From Campylobacteraceae bacterium (GTDB lineage: Bacteria > Campylobacterota > Campylobacteria > Campylobacterales > Sulfurospirillaceae): DNA of 5,476 nt. The notes under the pieces are model-generated. The model was not told the DNA's origin, made no database searches, and saw only the letters and a program-made list of their open reading frames with translations. The stretch covers positions 1 to 5,476 of the forward strand of contig JAFLKZ010000066.1 of assembly GCA_019162915.1 (NCBI GenBank), in the 5' to 3' direction. Of the stretch, positions 3,875-5,476 are shown in pieces; the stretch's first letter is position 1; every line of letters starts with the position of its first letter. Both the position numbers and the translations under genes were made by a program.

Positions 3875-5476
3875 AAAATAGGAGGCATTTTTGCCTCCTC
3901 CACTCTTCTTTTTGCTTCTTTCAAAATTTCCACATCTTCTACCATATCAAACCACATAAATTTATTGCCACTTTGTAAGATGCCACCTACGACATCACCA
4001 CCTTGACGATATTTGAGGTCAAGTTCCGCTATCTCAAAACCATCAATTGTCTTTGAAAATTCATCCAATCTTTCACTTTTAGCCAAGTTTGTATAGAGAT
4101 AACAATATCCAAGAAGTCCATTACGACTCACTCGACCTCGAAGCTGGTGCAAACTCGCAAGTCCTAACCTCTCTGCACCAACGATCACGATAGTAGAAAG
4201 TCGAGGCAAGGAAATGCCTACTTCTACGACTGTCGTAGAAATTAGAAGGTTACCTTCTTCTTTGAAAGTTTTTAGTATCTCTTCTTTATGCTTATCTCGG
4301 CCATAAGTCACATAGACTTTTTCAAAATTCTTTTCCCAAAAACCTCGTCCTTCATCTATCGACTGATAATCAATAGTTTCACTCTCTTCGATAAGTGGAT
4401 AGACGACGATACATTGATGATTTTGTGCTATTTCTGACTTTATATGTGCTACTAAAGCTTTAAAATCTTTTTTAGAAATCACTTTAGTTTCTATCTCTTT
4501 TTTAAAAGGCATCATTTTAATAAATGAAAAATCAACCAAAGAAGATTGAATCATGCTCAGTGTTCGAGGAATAGGTGTTGCTGAAAACTGTAGAAAATGT
4601 GGATGAGAATCATCTTTAGCGCTGAGTAAAGAGAGACCAACTCTTTGCTTTGTTCCAAAACGATGTTGCTCATCAACCATGACTAATGCACATTTTGGCA
4701 GTTCTCTATAAAGTAAAGCATGTGTGCCTATAATAAAATCACTCTCGTCATAACGCTCCTTTTTTGAAGCCTCTTGCATAACCAACGAAACCTTTACATG
4801 TAAAGGCAAAAACTTTTTTGCTTCTTCAAAAAGCTGCATCGCAAGAACAGTTGTGGGTGCCATCAAGACTGATTTTCGAGGATATGCCATCATAACAGAT
4901 GCTAAAATAACCATTGTCTTGCCACATCCCACATCACCCATGACAACTCTTTTCGTAGCATATTCACCTAAAAAATCTTTTTTTATTTCACTGATAACTT
5001 TTTGTTGATCTGTAGTTAATTCAAAAGGCAAAGAGTGGATAAAAGGCTCTTCATCGCCCATAAGTTTACAATCAGAGGGAAATGTAGTTTTTTTGTGAGA
5101 GAGTTTTTTGAGAAAATTATAGATTTCAACTAATTTTAGGACTTCCCTCAGAGTATCTTTCAATCCAAAAACTTCAAAATCACGCACTTCTTTTTGACTA
5201 GGGAAATGAAGACTTAATATGATTTTTGCTTCTTCTTGATTTAAGCCAGCTTCTACTAAAGCCTCATGTGTAAGATATTTTTGCATCAATCCTAAAACTG
5301 TTTTATTTTGCAAGGGTGATTTGTATTTGGCTGTTATCGCATTGATAGTTGTTAAAATTTTAGGCTGAACGATTTGCCATTTCATACCATTTTTTTGAAG
5401 TTTTCCTCCGATAGTCAAGCTCTCCCCTACTTTAAACATCGCTTTGTGATTTGTGATTTGTGATTTATGATTTGCG
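3871..5476 (-). CDS. recG: ATP-dependent DNA helicase RecG (5' partial)
   Basis: The enzyme reverses stalled replication forks and migrates branched DNA. The frame stays open to the right edge (12 more codons beyond the Met at 5439), so the N-terminus is missing. Numbered from that Met (522 residues), the visible protein has the end of the wedge/OB domain (1-35, FKVGESLTIGGKL), a linker with the Q-motif region (LTTDQQ, 141-146), Walker A GDVGCGKT (168-175), motif Ia APTTVLAMQL (194-203), DEQH box (256-259), motif III SATPIPRT (286-293), motif V STTVVEVGISLP (401-412), motif VI QLRGRVSR (432-439) and the C-terminal TRG region DGFEIAELDL (467-475) to QSG (489-491). All core ATPase motifs are intact. 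Two family segments differ: RVSRNG in place of the common RVGRG, and RQGGDVVGG in place of RGPGE-x-x-G. The C-terminus is shorter than in E. coli RecG, whose full length is about 690 residues. A heptanucleotide repeat lies at the visible 5' end. It converges with hpf. Confidence 0.95.
   Translation of the reverse strand, partial: ANHKSQITNHKAMFKVGESLTIGGKLQKNGMKWQIVQPKILTTINAITAKYKSPLQNKTVLGLMQKYLTHEALVEAGLNQEEAKIILSLHFPSQKEVRDFEVFGLKDTLREVLKLVEIYNFLKKLSHKKTTFPSDCKLMGDEEPFIHSLPFELTTDQQKVISEIKKDFLGEYATKRVVMGDVGCGKTMVILASVMMAYPRKSVLMAPTTVLAMQLFEEAKKFLPLHVKVSLVMQEASKKERYDESDFIIGTHALLYRELPKCALVMVDEQHRFGTKQRVGLSLLSAKDDSHPHFLQFSATPIPRTLSMIQSSLVDFSFIKMMPFKKEIETKVISKKDFKALVAHIKSEIAQNHQCIVVYPLIEESETIDYQSIDEGRGFWEKNFEKVYVTYGRDKHKEEILKTFKEEGNLLISTTVVEVGISLPRLSTIVIVGAERLGLASLHQLRGRVSRNGLLGYCYLYTNLAKSERLDEFSKTIDGFEIAELDLKYRQGGDVVGGILQSGNKFMWFDMVEDVEILKEAKRRVEEAKMPPIF
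3880..3899. terminator. Possible bidirectional terminator hairpin between hpf and recG
   Basis: AGGAGGCA (3880-3887) pairs perfectly with TGCCTCCT (3892-3899) around a TTTT loop, an 8-bp GC-rich stem. It begins 6 nt after the hpf stop and lies inside the last recG codons (the A-K-M-P-P part). On the minus strand it is followed at once by ATTTTC; on the plus strand the T-rich stretch (TTCTTTTT, 3906-3913) comes only after several bases. Neither U-tract is ideal, so activity is likely but not certain. Confidence 0.6.
4204..4258. repeat. Three consecutive inverted repeats within recG motif V
   Basis: AGGCA-N6-TGCCT spans 4204-4219; TTCTACGAC-T-GTCGTAGAA spans 4222-4240 (9-bp arms); AGAAGGT-T-ACCTTCT spans 4244-4258 (7-bp arms). 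They are separated by 2 and 3 bases. All lie in the codons for GNLLISTTVVEVGISLP. In mRNA they could form three hairpins with 5, 8 and 6 bp stems. Confidence 0.75.
4791..4806. repeat. 16-bp perfect palindrome CCTTTACATGTAAAGG in recG
   Basis: The sequence is its own reverse complement over 16 bases. It lies in the recG codons for LPLHVKV. The inner 12 bases (TTTACATGTAAA) also occur at 945-956. No function is known. Confidence 0.7.
5443..5476. repeat. Heptanucleotide tandem repeat (TTTGTGA)n inside recG
   Basis: On the plus strand there are three perfect copies of TTTGTGA (5443-5449, 5450-5456, 5457-5463), then TTTATGA (5464-5470, one mismatch) and TTTGCG at the window edge (5471-5476, one mismatch). 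On the recG strand the unit is TCACAAA. The array lies in the recG reading frame and encodes the visible ANHKSQITNHKA. It may extend past the edge. Confidence 0.9.

Noticed and set aside
5437..5439. Met at 5439 as the RecG N-terminus
   Set aside because: The frame continues to the window edge and the first visible residues already belong to the middle of the wedge domain.

Overview
The window is AT-rich and looks like a chromosomal segment of a Campylobacterota (epsilonproteobacterial) species. Four things point there: the 'MKKA|FTMLELV' prepilin leader, the style of the RecG and long-HPF sequences, the weak -35 / good -10 promoter, and a large excess of the D/E-X-N-X-S/T sequon used by PglB-type N-glycosylation in this phylum. 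I cannot name the genus.

Layout: positions 1-3270 (+) carry an operon of four extracytoplasmic proteins, entering from the left edge. It holds (i) the C-terminal 419 residues of a large Asn/Ser/Thr-rich surface protein, possibly MshQ/DUF6701-like, (ii) a 222-aa MshD-like prepilin, (iii) a 299-aa MshO-like prepilin and (iv) a 147-aa MshP/PilX/GspK-like prepilin lacking Glu+5. All three internal junctions are one-base stop/start overlaps (TAATG, TGATG, TAATG), which implies translational coupling and a fixed stoichiometry. The set resembles the minor-pilin part of an MSHA-type type IV pilus operon, with the large protein placed upstream instead of last.

Positions 3271-3361 are a short intergenic region with an extended -10 promoter and a strong ribosome binding site for hpf (3362-3874), a long-form ribosome hibernation factor. 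recG (minus strand, stop at 3871, open to the right edge) converges on hpf; the two genes share one CTAG as their stop codons. A hairpin in the last recG codons can end transcription from either side.

The most notable observations are 23 bacterial N-glycosylation sequons in the four exported proteins against none in the two cytoplasmic ones; a 7-bp tandem repeat inside the recG reading frame that could switch the frame; the msh-like D-O-P gene order with a displaced large protein; and a cluster of inverted repeats inside recG. Genes for the pilus motor, secretin, prepilin peptidase and major pilin are not in the window.
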